NCBI RefSeq assembly: GCF_011075055.1
Contig: NC_058137.1
Coordinates: 26,397,463-26,461,462, forward strand
Length of the DNA: 64,000 nt
Direction of reading: 5' to 3'
Source: Mangifera indica
Taxonomy: Eukaryota > Streptophyta > Magnoliopsida > Sapindales > Anacardiaceae
The position numbers and the translations under genes are program-made. Below, piece after piece: positions 10,228 to 23,568 of this stretch. Below the pieces are notes generated by a model, which did no database searches, had not been told where the DNA came from, and saw only the letters and a program-made list of their open reading frames with translations. Every line of letters begins with the position of its first letter. Position 1 is the stretch's first letter.

Positions 10228-13200
10228 AAACACGAAGACAATAAAAATTCCCTCGAGTGTTGAAATGTTTACCGAGTATAAAAAAGCACATTCAAAATTT
10301 ACTCAATACGTATAATTTGTGGATGATAATGATAACTATACGTATTCGAGAGGGTTGAGTTGACAAATTGGGAAAGGTAAATATGTAAATATGGGATTCT
10401 TTTGGGGGTAATTAATATTCTGGCTATAGATATTCCACGTGATTAAGGTGAAGTTAGGGGGGTGAGGGGAATGGCTTGGCTTGGCTTGGCTTGGCTTGAT
10501 TCTTGAAGAACCAAATGGGCAAAATTGGATGGCTTCTTTTGTCTTTTTTTTAAGGTCAGGTAAGTAGATTCGACAAAGGCAAGCACAAAATCAACAATCA
10601 TTGTACAATTGATTTCAATTTAATCTGAAATTAATTATCATGTAATTTCAAATGAAGTGGCTTGCAGGATTCCACGCATTTCATGTATGAAGATTTAAAT
10701 AATTGTTCAATTTTAATCCAAATCTATGAAATATTTTTTCAATTATTTGTTTGTGACATGTTGAACATGTGAATCAATCTCACTATGCTCCGAAATAAAA
10801 ATAAATTTAAAAAAAAAAAGAAACATTAAATAACATGAAATATTTATAGAATTTAAAATGTACTGAAATGACACTTGATTATTATACTTGGTAATATAAA
10901 TTTAGAGATTATAAATTTTTAATTAGTTCCATCAATTTTGACGACTAAATATGGAGCCAATATGATTAACACGTCATTGATGACAATTAATGATGTTTAA
11001 TCACATATATTACTTAACTTATATACCATTATATAATTTAATAACCAAAATGCTAGGGCTAGAATGATATTTTTGAAATCAGATGTCCTGCACGGTTCTT
11101 ACTATAAAAATATCTTGGAATAAATAAAATTGAAGAAGAAAGCAGTTAGGATAGAAGGAAGGAGAAAGGAGATCCATGTCATCCGGGCAGCTAAAAAAAT
11201 CAAGGGTTCTAAAGCTAGCAATGTGTCAAAAAGAAACTGGAGGAATTGAGTTGAGAAGATAAGTACTGAGTTCCAGATTGTGCTTTGCGGATAATTCCAG
11301 ATGCCAAAAATAAATCCAGTGAAGAGAATTGACCGTTGATTAAATTAAGGTTTTGATTAGATTTAATTGGTGTCTTAAAATTCTTTTCTTGCACGTGTAG
11401 TGAACCTGATCTTTGTTAAAATTTGACTGCCATTCTCATTCAACTCTATTATGTATGCATAACCGGGTTGTACCGTACAAGTTATCCAAAAAGGCACGCT
11501 TACCTGTATCTGAAGTAATTCTTTTTGCAATTATAGAAAAAAAAAATTAAAGTTATTTTTCATAGTAGGGCAGGGCAATTTAGTGCTATAAAAAGTTCTG
11601 TTTCTGGGTTCAATGAACTTTGTTTGTAGTATCATATTTAACACGTGTATCTCATGATTTATTCACCCTTTTAGTTGACATTACATAATTATTGTTTTAT
11701 AAATAAGAGATGCCATGTCATAATGGTAAGAAAAACAAGAATGAAAATGAGGAAAATAAAAAAGAACAAGAATGAAGATAACAAGGAGATGAGGAGTGAA
11801 GAGAACAAAGAGCATGACATTTGGCTTTTGGTAGCAACGGTAATCCAAAAGAGAAAACGAAAGGGGAAAACAACAAAAAGATTAATTAAAAACATGAGTA
11901 AAATCCATACTGTGGAAGAAGTATAGATTCATTGCACAACGTTTAAAGCACCAAAGGCATTAAGAAAGGACATATTCTTCTTTGTTTTATTGACCAAAAG
12001 GGTTATTTTTCCTTTTTAATTATAAGAGAAAGAAAGCTAGAAGCAGCATCATTTTACAAGGAGCTTTCAAAAAATTACAAGACTTTGTAGAACTTGTTGT
12101 CTTTTCAGTCGGAATAAAGGCATTATGGATGATGCCCACCAATAGCAAAGTTTCAAGTTAGGTAGATTTTTATATTTATTGCTTTATTTCTTTCTTTATC
12201 CCAATAATAATAATTTTGAATATATAAATAGGTATACATTTGATGTGTATCGTTATATGATTGAGTTATTTTAAATTAAGAATAAAGTAATATTCAATCA
12301 CATAATAACACAAATAAGTATATACCCATTGACCCCAAGAGTATATAAAACTAATGAAATATTAGAACTTTCAAAGTGAAGGTTTAAGTTTGAATTTCTC
12401 TCAAACTTATGAAACTTTGATTTATCTGATATAGTGATTGTGTGTCTGATTATTATATCTCAAGTTTATATTTAAACAAATACAGATTGAGTCCTCCGTT
12501 ACTAAAAAATGTGTACCTTTTCATATACTTAAAATAAATATGTATAACATTATTCATAGCAAGAATTAGGTGGCATATATACATTGAAAACAAGCCATTA
12601 ATTTGACTTTTTATGAGATTAAGAAAGTTAAGAGTTAAATATTATCTTAATAATGATGATTAAATGGTTTTTAAGCTAAGTGGTTACTTAAAAAACAAGG
12701 ATGAAAGAGTGTAGTGTTATGTTTGATACATAAGATGGGTGAATTTGATAGTGAGTTTTAAAATTAAATGATTTTCTTAAGGATTATTAGTTAATTTTAT
12801 ATAATTTAATATAATTCCCCTTTTCAATTACTTTCATTCTGGTTAATTATTTTGCATGGTGTGACACTTCCACATGTTGAGATAATACTTTCTACATTAG
12901 GGTACACGTTTAGATTATTATAATTAACTTCCAATAATGTTGCCTCCCTATAATTAACTTTCTTTACAATAAATTGATTAATTTACCCTGACCCTGCATT
13001 AGCACGAATGCAGTTGCGTCAGATATTCAGATACATGGTTGAAAATGGAATGATTTAATTTATTTTATATAAGTTTTGAACATTTCTATTATGTAAGTTT
13101 TAATTTAAAGTTAATGTTGTTCTTTGAAATTGATCAGAAGATTAGACTGGTATTCCAAAATAAGCTTAAAGTCTCAATCTCCAACTCCAGACTAATTGTC

Positions 13201-14062
13201 GTCATTAGATATATCAAATATGATATCTTTTTTTTAAGTAAATTTTGCATATATTAATTTTTTCAATGTTGTTCAGGGAGCTTGAATATTAGGTTTATTG
13301 AAAATGGGTAAATAGTAAAAATATAATTTCCTCACAAACTTAAATAGCTTGACAGTGGGCAATACCATGTGCATTCACTTTATTAATATAAATGAATATA
13401 TATTTATGTGTGTCGTTACGTAATTAAATGTTATTTTTTTTTAATTTAAATTTATTTAATTATATGATAATATATATAAATACATATGCAATGACACATT
13501 TTCATAATCAGCAGACACATTATTAAACAGGCAAAATACAACACAAAGAAGTTGACTGATATGTGGGCTAGGCTAGAGTGGGAGATGAGTCAGGCCTAAG
13601 ATTGGATCAGAACTTGGCCCAATGTCCAGCAGGGACAAGCTCCTTGCAACTATTATTTATTATTTCTTTTAATGAGGAATTTTATCCTAATTGGACTGTC
13701 TCCTGGGGCCAAACCAATGACACTAAGTCTAGTGATCAGTCCTATAATCATTTAACCAAGTGAGTCAAGAGTCTCTCTGCTTGGTGTAAGGACTGTCTGA
13801 TTATGATGCAACAGGGGTAGGAGAAAAAGCGTCCATACTAGGATGGGGCCAGTAGATTAGGGGTCCGTGGAACAGAATATTGACATTTGACAAACTGGCC
13901 TTATTCTGTAGATGGGTTTATTTTTGATTCCGAGTACAAACTGGGTTAACATGGACAGTAGAGTATTGCATTTGGGCTAATGATTGCTGTAGAACGGGCA
14001 ACACAATGTTACCTCGAGGGACGGCCCACACATTCATAATAATAATAATAATGAGGATAATA
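10228..14062. other. Intergenic, AT-rich with MITE relics
   Basis: The first 200-300 bases are probably 3' UTR. A pentanucleotide GGCTT repeat lies at 10473-10498. MITE-family copies lie at about 12215-12350 and 13385-13500. A 28-codon frame at 11176 and a lysine-rich frame at 11675-11926 have no recognisable relatives. The stretch 13560-14030 is less AT-rich and unassigned. Confidence 0.45.
10473..10498. repeat. (GGCTT)5 microsatellite
   Basis: Five tandem GGCTT units, about 250 bp past the NAC stop codon, possibly in or just beyond the 3' UTR. Confidence 0.9.
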
Positions 14063-14880
14063 AGGCCGAATCACGTTTCCCACCCCAACTTTGATTAAAT
14101 CGTTCTCATCCTTTAATTTTAAAATGTCCATTCGCCCACCCATCATTCACTTCCGATAATGAAAATTATTTATGTGAACAGATAGGAAGGTTATTTTGCT
14201 CCAAAACCCTTTAATTTCTTCTTAAAATCATTATTTGAGAACTTTTTCCTATTTTTATACCTATTATTATCACTATCACCATTTCTATCACAACCAGTAA
14301 TACTATCTCTAATAATTATTAGAAATCACTACTTCATTTACAACTCTATTATGGAATATTCGTGAAAATTAAACAAATCCTCGTACGTAGCCCAACCTCT
14401 CTATGTCATTCATTCCATTGCACAAATAGCCCACTCATTCAGTGCTCTCCTTGTGTCAATGCACAAAAACTCACCCTTTCTCTTCCATTACCATGTTAAG
14501 ACACACCATAACCTTCAATCATCGTAAAGTAACCCACTCTTCATTCGTGTTGTTCTTATTTAAATGCACAATAAAGGAACGAGTATCGACTCACTTCTTT
14601 TACAAACGAAATGATAAAATTAAGGTTGCTATTTAGTGTTGTTAATAGTGATTTTAGATTTTCATTGAGTATTTGGAGAAGATATTGGTGGTGGTAACGA
14701 TGAAGATGCACATGTGAAAAAATTAAGCAATGGTTTTGAATAAAAATTAAAAAGTTTTAAAGCAAAATAACTTATTTGACCTTAACAATTTCCATTAACA
14801 AAAGTGGATAGTAAAGGAGCAAACAGAGAGGGTGGAAATTATCGTTTCATCAAAGTCCGGCTGGAAAATAGTCATTCCCA
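14063..14880. mobile_element. Foldback/long-TIR non-autonomous element
   Basis: The two ends are inverted copies of each other over about 150-170 bases. The left arm (14063 to about 14230) starts near GGCCGAATCACGTTTCCCAC. The right arm (about 14740-14880) ends with CTGGAAAATAGTCATTCCC. Both arms contain a matching stretch around TTATTTTGC(T)...AAAACTTTTTAA. The interior carries no transposase. The element is flanked by AAT/ATA microsatellite runs on both sides, which hides any target-site duplication. The termini resemble those of the foldback MULE at 55.6-56.4 kb, so it probably belongs to the same Mutator-like superfamily. Confidence 0.6.
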
Positions 14881-14895
14881 ATAATAATAATAATT

Positions 14896-14929
<34 letters not shown>

Positions 14930-14935
14930 AATACT
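14881..14935. repeat. (AAT)n / (ATT)n palindromic microsatellite
   Basis: A run of AAT units switches to ATT units, forming a perfect-looking inverted structure directly after the foldback element. Confidence 0.85.
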
Positions 14936-17900
14936 GATTAATAAGTAATGACATATTATATCAATTTGGCAATTTATTGTAATAAGGGTTGGATATAATT
15001 TAAATTTAAAATTAAGAGAAGATTTATTTTTCAGAAAAAAGTAAATTAGGTTATTCTCATTTTTATAATTAAATTTTGTTCTCATCTAGCACTTCCAAAA
15101 TTTCCCAAATTTAGATCCAAGTATGAGAATTAAAATGACCCTTATCAATTTTGATTAAGAGGGGTTGCAATTTTGCATCTACAATTTATAAATGGAACTT
15201 TCAATTATCCCTGCCAACACCTCTAATCAAGATAAAGACCAAAATTTTGTCGTTAACAACAAAATTAGCATCTTGTGACATTGTTTCTAAATAAGGTAAA
15301 GCTCAATTAGAAGGAAAGAAGCTCATAAATTAATCACTAATTAATATTAATAAATATAATTAATCTCCTCCAGGAAAATCACCATTAGGTTTTGTTCATG
15401 CATCTTTTGCTTTCCGCCATGAAAGTGAAGCTTCATTAATCTCTTTGAGCTAACAGCTATGACTTTACTGGCTTTTCTCGTTTGGTCAGTTTTCAGATAA
15501 TTAAAGCGAAAGCTGGAAAATTTAAGCCACATCTGTTTTAACTTGATTAATATGACAATAAAATTATGAACCAGAAACAACTGGGTATATAATTAAGAGT
15601 TTAAATAATATACCATTAAGTTTGGGTGATTTAAATAAAAGATAAAGAAATATTTAATCATTATTAGTATAATTAATTGTGTATTTAAAAATGTGTATAA
15701 AATATTTAATATTAACTAGAGAAGTATTCTATACATATATTTTTTATTATCTATGATTTTCCATGTGGAAAATTAAGTTTAATTAGCTCATTTGGTGTAC
15801 TGATTGGTTCAAGTTTAATATATTTTAATAAAAATATGTATACCCACTTTAAATATATAACTTGATATATATTTGACATGTGTTATCAAGTGATTGGTGA
15901 TTTTGAATTAAGTATAATGTAACACTCGATTATATGATGACACACATTAAATAAGTATTCATTTGTGTATTCAAAATAGATATATATAATATTACTTATG
16001 ATGTTTGATGTTTATTTTACAATAAATTCTCATATCACTAAAGTTTTTCCAAATACAAATATCATTATAAAGCAATTTTCAGCCCAACCTATAATAAATT
16101 TTTAGTTAATTATCCTTGATGCCTAAGGAAATTCAAGGTAAATTTTTTTTTTTAATCGGAAAAATCTGAAATATAGTAACCGAACCCACAATCACTGTAC
16201 TAAGTAAATTAAGATTTCACAAGTATAATAGAAATTTAAACTCAGATTTTTGACTTAAAAATTTTAATACTATATCAGTTTTACTAACTCTTAAAGTTAA
16301 CTTAAGGTAAATCTGTCATGACAAATCATAAAACTAGCAACATATGTCATTCAATTATCAATGAAATATTTTGTAGTAGTTGATATTTATTATAAAATTA
16401 AACGAAAAAAGCAATCAATGGTGTCTTTTTTTATAGAATAAAATTATAAATAAATTTTATTTAGATTCCTGTATGAAAACTTAAATTTAAATGTTCTTCC
16501 CAAAAGTTTTTAGTACTTTACATAGTTTTTTTCTATCTCTTGAGTCGCTTGTCTGAACTTTTATAATCATTCTACATATAAGAAGCGTGCAAGTTTCATG
16601 TATTTGTAGCTTTTAAGCCTTATGTAAAACGTGCGTAAATCCCATGCATGTCTTTTTAATAAGAAATAAAAAAGTAGTGAGGATGAAGACACCATCCTTC
16701 TGCACTGCGAGAGTTTGTTATCATTGACATCAGCCATTTAGTCATATAACCATTTTATGCAAGTTAGTCAAGCTGGTAAAGCTTGTTATATATTATAATA
16801 ATGTTTAAATCATCATGATTTGTATATATATTATGATAATGAAGGAATAAAAGAAAAAGTAAAGACGAAAAATCAAGGAATTGAAAATTTAAGGCTAGTT
16901 TCCACTGAAGAATTTTATAATTTGGTTGCAGATATATCGCTGTACCAAACTGACGGATGGTTACGTAAAACCTATGGAGAAAATGATGGCTGCCAACTGC
17001 CATGACAAGTCTCAGTCACATATGAAAGGCTCACGCAATTGTGACTTGCCCTAATCTGTTGGAGAAGAAGAAATTCTGGCCTTTAATGTGGCGTGAAGCC
17101 GGGGTAGAAGGAAGATGGATGAATAAATAAAGCAATCCCAGAAAAACTGAACCAAAACCCCCCTCAAATGTGGAAAAAAAACATGTTTAATTTAACAAAA
17201 TTTTCTCAATGATGTGTAATTTAAAATTATTATTTTGGGTCCATTCTTCAATATGGAAACCCTATTTTGAATTCATCTTTTGCATACGGAATAGCATAAA
17301 AATGGTTTCACATTGATGATTGTAAGAAGAGGAAAAGGGTTGGTTTGCTTTTGTTTAAGCTTTTTAAGGGAGAAACGATATTGGTGAAAATGGGCATATC
17401 ATGTTTAGGGCATAGAAGAGGATCATCAAGGGACAGAATTAAAACAAGTAAAAAGAGCACATGCGGTTATCTCAGCCATCCCAACAAAGGAGAGATAAAG
17501 AACAAGTTAGGTTTTCTATGAGGGAAAAAATAGAAATTGACTAATAACATAATTTGGTAACTTCTCTAGTCATTGACTCACATGAGCTCAACACTTAACA
17601 AGAACGACAACCCATGTTCCATTCAAAAGTCCCAAATAAAATCTAAAATATATCAAGAAAACATGTTCATATTCTGCAAGTTAAACGTCTTCGATTGTGA
17701 CAGTTTGCATCTAAAATTTACAAGGAAAAAGAAGAAGAAAATATGACATGGTGGCTAATGGCTATGGGGAAAAAATCTATCTATAACAACCCATGTTTCA
17801 ATATAAAAACTGTTGGAGATTAAGGTCTCACATCTAATAAAATCAATATAAGTATAATGGATTGAATCTTAATATATATTAATTGGTTTTGTCTATGCTT

Positions 17901-19245
17901 TTAAATATGTGAAATACAATTTCTTCCGTTTCATCATAAGTGTACTAGATATTAAGCACGTATAATTACTTTTCAAGTCTTTTAAAGTAAGATAGAAAAA
18001 TATTTATCCTAGGATGAGTGATACTATACATACCCATTTCGGATACACAAATAGATACATATTTATATTTGTTATCATATAATTGTATATTATTTTATTC
18101 TTTACTCAAAATCATTCAATTACATAATAACATATATAACTGTGTACCCATTTATTATTCAAAGTGAGTATACATAATTTTATTGATCCTAATATATATA
18201 GCTGTTGATATGAATTCAAGAGACATTTGAAGGATGTTTTTATACGCATCAAATATTAATAATGTATGCTAATTCAAAGACAATTTTTGTATGTGGGATT
18301 CCCATGTCTCTTCTTTAATTCTTATTGTAACTTATATTGGTGACATCTCGAAAATCTCTGGGTCATTGGAATATCATGTTCTTCAAAAGCAAGTTCAAAA
18401 TTATGGTTATTTAAAAAAAAAAAAATTCAGTACAAAGAGTTTATCTTTTTTTTTTAAAAGAAAATAATTATAGCCAATCAAATACCATAATTTAATGCTT
18501 TTTTAGATTAAAAATTATGAAAGAGGATCATAATCCTAATTCACCAACGTTGTGTCGCAGTAGCCAAAATAAAAAATTATTCTTCCGGTCATAGATTCCG
18601 ATGTTCATCTTTATCTCGAAATAATGATAATCGGAAAAGTATACTTTTTAATGGAATGTCAATGGAGCAATCACACTCACACTTTATTAACCTTAAATTT
18701 TGACTATAAACAAAGACGGAAAGATTAAAAAAGAAAAGAAGTTAATGACATGTGTGTAACAGAGCAGTTATATAATATATATCTTATGATATGATATAAG
18801 ATTGATAAAAAATTATATATATTTTAAAATATATTAAATTAATATAATATAATATATGTATTATACGATATAATATATATTATTTATATAATTTTTTAAA
18901 AAAGTGGCGATATAACATGAATGTATTTTTAAAAAATTTAAAATTTTAGAAGTATTTGTAATATTTTTTAAAATGTAATACGATATATAAAATTTTTATA
19001 TTATTATTATTATTTTTTTAAAAAGATATATTTTGCAATACTATACAATATATAATATAAAATATTAAATTTTTGGTATATAATATAATATGCGATATAT
19101 AATATAAGATACTATTCAGACTTTGATTTTATGTTTACCAGAAAGACACACAAAAAGAAAGTTGAGTGTTTAATGTGGTAGTTGTGATTATAATATTAAA
19201 GTTTAAGATATAGTTGTATCCATATGTTAAAATTAAATGTTAGGG
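14936..19245. other. Intergenic, AT-rich with MITE copies
   Basis: MITE-family copies lie at about 15835-16000 and 18025-18185. At 18775-19125 there is a very AT-rich segment that recurs, diverged, at 42150-42425. No open frame longer than about 80 codons resembles a known protein. The short frames near 15.4 kb and 16.8-17.0 kb are overlapping on both strands and unsupported. Confidence 0.45.
18775..19125. repeat. Dispersed AT-rich repeat (copy 1)
   Basis: It shares blocks such as GTATTTGTAATA and TTTTTTAAAAAGATATATTTT, in the same order and orientation, with 42150-42425. It is composed mostly of TATA/ATAT strings. It is probably an old transposon, though low complexity makes the match weaker than it looks. 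Confidence 0.4.
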
Positions 19246-19860
19246 TTAAAAGTAAAAATGCTATTTAGTTAAAGAATTAAAAATTCTCTCCACCCAAAAT
19301 TTGAAAACTCACATTTTCCACCTTAAGGTTTCATTTTTACTTTTCTTCTCTAGCTGACCTTCTTCCTCTGCCACGAATGACCACTAATATCTGTTGGAAC
19401 AAATGGCCTGAAAATTAACATTTCTTGGAAACTTCGTCGACTCGTCTTTGTGATAAAGAGGGATGAAGATCGATGTGAAACGTCAATCTTCGACATCCTT
19501 TATCTTTAAGAAACGCCGATTAAAGTCTCATCAACATTTCCCAAAAACGAAGGATGTCGGAGATAGATGTTTCATATCGATCTTTGTCACGAAGACGAGT
19601 TGATGAAGTTTTTAGAAAACGTCACTCTTCGAGTCATCCATTCCAACTGACATTAGTGGTCATCAATGATAGAGAAAGAAAGTCGGACGTTAGCTAAAGA
19701 AGATAAGTTAAAATGAGACTCTAAGGAGGAAAATGTGAGTTTTCAAACTTTGGCTATGAAGAGAGGGAAGAATTATTAGATTTTTAAATTAGAGAAAATG
19801 TGATAAATTTTTAATTTTTTAAATATTTTTAAATTAAATAATATTTTTATCTTTAATTCT
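19246..19860. mobile_element. Foldback element, near full-length hairpin
   Basis: The left arm (about 19246-19500) and right arm (about 19550-19860) are inverted repeats separated by a loop of about 49 bases (19501-19549). Matching segments include GAAAACTCACATTTTCC near 19300 against GGAAAATGTGAGTTTTC near 19730, GACCACTAAT against ATTAGTGGTC, and CGACATCCTT against AAGGATGTCG at the loop. The outer termini (AAAAGTAAAAATGCTATTT / AAATAATATTTTTATCTTT) are more diverged. No coding capacity is seen. RNA from either strand would fold into a long hairpin, a usual source of 24-nt siRNAs; that is inference. Confidence 0.7.
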
Positions 19861-20349
19861 AATAATAAATTATATCAAATAGATAAGTACGTGAGTTTTT
19901 TAAAATTAACATAAATAAATTTGGGTTTTTATTAAACCTCAGGTTTTGACCTTAAATTAATTAGGCCTTAAATTAAGGAATAATTGATCCATGATTAGAA
20001 TTAATAAACTAAGAAAATGAGAAATTGTTGATGATGATAAGAAAGTGCAGTATCCAGAAATGACAATCGATGGGACCCTATGGTCGATCATGGAACCAGC
20101 ATCTCGACCCCACGATTCCATAGATCTTTCTTTGTCAAAAAAATTTTGGCCACATCCAACGGTTCTGTTTCTGGGCCCATTTGATTGATGAACCCACATA
20201 GAGGCAAGTGGAGGATGGTGACCCGGCTAAAAATATCTTTAATTTTAACCTCCGAAATTGAGCCGGTAATTTTAACCTCCGACCTCTAATAAAAACGAAA
20301 ACACGAACAAAAATATCCTAGAATGATAATGGATTGAGAATATGTGTCC
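19861..20349. other. Intergenic, nothing firm
   Basis: AT-rich DNA. A minus-strand open frame at 19957-20199 has no recognisable relative. Confidence 0.4.
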
Positions 20350-20950
20350 ATTTTTTACCCTATTCTCGTTTTTGTTTTTATTTTATCAATACCCATTTAT
20401 ATTAATATATTTATTTAAAATATTAATATATTTTTATAATTTTAAATTATTTATATTTTTTAAATTTAATAAAATTATGTGTACTCATTTTAGGTATATA
20501 AATATGTACACATTTATATGTGTCATCATATGATTGAATGATTTTGAATTAAGAATAAAACAATAACCAATCACATGATGACACATATAAGTATGTATAC
20601 ATTTATGTACCCAAAGTTGGTACACATAGTATTGCTCTTTTAAATTTATTTAAACTTTTATTATACATATTAAAATGATTAGTATATGATATTTGTGACA
20701 TTTAAAATAGTGAATTAGTTTTAATTTTATTTAATTTTGTTATTTAATGTATTTATATTATGTTTAAAGGATATGAAAAACGAATTTTTTTTACAAAGAC
20801 AGAAAAAAGATGGAAAGAGAATTTTTCTTTGTAGGAAGAGAAAGAAAAATCTTTGTTATCCTATAACAATGATTGATATCTCTGGCGGGGACATGGATGA
20901 AAATTAAGATCCCCTCTCGATCCCTTCCCGTTGTTACCCCTACTTGAAAA
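20350..20950. mobile_element. Older non-autonomous element carrying a nested MITE
   Basis: The flanks of the MITE at 20468-20637 match 61719-61905 in order and orientation. On the left the shared block is ATATTAATATATTTATTTAA and what follows; on the right it is TATTAAAATGATTAGTATAT and what follows. Both elements end with GC-richer terminal sequence (here CCCCTCTCGATCCCTTCCCG, there CCCCGTTCCTCCCC). The copy at 61.6-62.1 kb lacks the MITE and acts as an empty-site relative. Outer limits are approximate. Confidence 0.55.
20468..20637. mobile_element. MITE, ~170 bp palindromic, nested copy
   Basis: Nearly the whole length is an inverted repeat. The left arm starts AATAAAATTATGTGTAC, passes TAGGTATATAAATATGTACA and reaches GTGTCATCATATGATTGA. 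The right arm is its reverse complement and ends GGTACACATAGTATTGCTC. The centre TTTTGAATTAAGAATAAAA is unpaired. Imperfect direct repeats AAATTTAAT / AAATTTATT flank it and may be a target duplication. It is very similar to the copy at 21418-21587. Confidence 0.75.
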
Positions 20951-21108
20951 GATTTATAAGTGTATGAATTTCAAAATAATAATAATATACAAATATATTT
21001 TTATACATAATTTAGATATATAAATTATATATTATTATATAATTTAAATAATTTTAAATTAAAAATAATAATAATTAATTATATAATAATATATTATTTA
21101 TATATCTA

Positions 21109-21113
<5 letters not shown>

Positions 21114-21176
<63 letters not shown>
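21114..21176. repeat. (AT)n microsatellite
   Basis: About 30 uninterrupted AT units, next to a diverged MITE relic at about 20985-21115. Confidence 0.95.
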
Positions 21177-21180
<4 letters not shown>

Positions 21181-21355
21181 ATTATAATTATTATAGTGGG
21201 TTAAACATAAGTCGACACAACTCATCTCAAATTGGCAGGACCTAGCCTTGGCATGACCCACAAATTGAGAGTCATGCCAACGCTTGCTTTTACGGTAGCT
21301 CATGTCAAAGTCTATACATATGACAAATTGTGCTAGGACTTACGAATTAGTCTAT

Positions 21356-21361
21356 AACACA

Positions 21362-21395
<34 letters not shown>
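21356..21395. repeat. (AC)n microsatellite
   Basis: About 18 AC units with one CCC interruption, passing into TATATAC. Confidence 0.95.
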
Positions 21396-21399
<4 letters not shown>

Positions 21400-21417
21400 C
21401 ATACACATATATATATC

Positions 21418-21584
21418 AATAAAATTATGTGTACTTACTTTAGGTATATAAATATGTACACATTTATATGTGTCATCATGTGATTGAATGATTTTGAATT
21501 AAGAATAAAATAATAATCAATCATATGATGACACATATAAATGTGTATATATTTATGTACCTAAAGTAGGTACACATAGTATTG

Positions 21585-21587
<3 letters not shown>
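21418..21587. mobile_element. MITE, ~170 bp palindromic, second good copy
   Basis: This has the same arms and central spacer as the copy at 20468-20637, with few differences: GTGTCATCATGTGATTGA on the left, TCAATCATATGATGACACAT on the right, and TAAAGTAGGTACACATAGTA near the end. It lies between an AC and an AT microsatellite. The high similarity of the two copies about 0.95 kb apart suggests recent activity or local duplication. Confidence 0.75.

Positions 21588-21639
<52 letters not shown>
21588..21639. repeat. (AT)n microsatellite
   Basis: About 26 AT units directly after the MITE end. Confidence 0.95.
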
Positions 21640-21641
<2 letters not shown>

Positions 21642-23560
21642 AGAAGACAATTGGAGGGAGTATTCAATTTTTTTTTATTTTTTATATATTTATCTACACT
21701 TCCATAAATACCACAATAGTTTTCTTCAATTACTCACAAAACTCCTCAAATTTATGAAATCTAAAACTCACATCATCTTTCTCAATATCTTGATTAATTT
21801 TGTTTTGATTTTATTTTAATATCTATTCAATTTAATCAATTATAATTTTTTTCTCAAATTTATTTTTAATATATATAAATTCAAATAAATTTAATTTTTT
21901 TCATTGTATTGATGATGAGAGAATTCATATATTAATGAAAAACTACCGTCACAACCTCCACCATCCATCAATAAGGAAGAGAAAGTATAAGTCAATAGTT
22001 TGAAAACATTTTTGTCGAATAGAATAAATTATTGGTGGTACAATAGTTTGACATGTATTGTAAAAATATTGTGGTCCTAATTTAACATATGTGAGTTCGA
22101 GTAGCATTAGATATTTTCATAGGTATGTTAATAAACATTACAAAATAATACCACAACACTTAAAAAAATAATAATAAATTTCGTTCATAAGATCAAGATT
22201 GACATGTGATTCCTCTGTCAATCTATCTATTTTTATAATGGGTGAGATCTCTAATTTCGCATATAATCAATAAAACGTGAGAAATTAAATGGTTGGGTGT
22301 ATTATCTACACCCATGATGAAATATTGCTCTATAAAGTAAATTTAATACACATGATGAAATAAAATTAACTACAAAAGAAACAATAATATTATATGATGT
22401 GTAAACGAATAAGATAAAAAAGAAGAAAATTGTTAAAACTCGTTGGAACTCAAGATATTTAATGTTAAAATTTTATGAAGTCTACGAAAATATTATTACT
22501 CAATATTTTAACACACAAGAAAAATATTCCTAAGAATTTTATATTTTTAGGTGAAATGATTGGAGGTTGAATCTTCTTTAATGAATACAAAAGACCCCAA
22601 TGTACTAGTTATTCTACAAATGATTTAGTTTTACATGGTACAATGTATTTTAGTAAATGACGGGGAGAAATTCTAGTAAATCAAATGACGAGAGCTAAAT
22701 AAAAAACATGATGCATGTGTGACAATGGCAAATTTCTCTCTCACCCTCGATCAACATTTGTGGGAGCATCATCCTAATAAGGTGTCGATTAATCTTGATC
22801 TATCTCATCTAGATCTTGTCTCGTCTTGATAAAAAGCGTTTAGTTGGTGATGATTACAATGTATTGGCGGTCGTGTGAACAGTAATTGTGTGGTTGGGTG
22901 ACTTGGAATTTTAATAGAGTGAAATATAGTTGAAGTAGATTTTTAGATTTAGTTGCTATTTTACTCATAACTAATAATCTATTACACTTTATAAAGGTGT
23001 AAATAATACGTAAGTAATGTAGACTTCCACACAACAAGTTAAACCAGATAAAATATCTAACTTTTCATTGTATTATGACAAAAAGCTATATATATATATT
23101 TACCATAATAATTTTCACTCATCTTTCTAAATAGTAGATACGAAATTGCATTGTCAATTCCAATTATTATTATTACCTTATTGCACAAAACCTAATCTTA
23201 GATATTTCCCATCGGTGTACGAATATTCGTATCAATAATAAAACAAAAAATATTTTCGAATCTAAGAAAGGCATAATAACTTTATCACTCAAATTAATTC
23301 CCATGGATATGATTAATATGGAATTTGTGTTGGTTTAATGAAGATTAGAAGTGAAATTAGACTTGAGCAGCCAAGAGAAAAAAAACAGCAGTGAGCTGAA
23401 AAATCCTGATGGATGGTGTTTCAAATTGTCTTTTTGGATTGGTGGGATTTGCGTAACAAAAGCATGACATCTAAAAGCGTTAAGCAGCTGGTTCCCACCC
23501 CACACTTATCCCTCTAATATTATCTTTTTGTATCCTTGTGTGCTCTGTGGCTCCCACCAC
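21640..23560. other. Intergenic, upstream of the second NAC gene
   Basis: AT-rich sequence without recognisable genes. Short open frames at 22840-23037 and 23538-23726 show no protein similarity. Confidence 0.45.
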
Positions 23561-23568
23561 AGAACCCC

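Noticed and set aside
11675..11926. Lysine-rich plus-strand frame of 83 codons
   Set aside because: Low-complexity AAR/AAG composition; the opposite frame is equally open.
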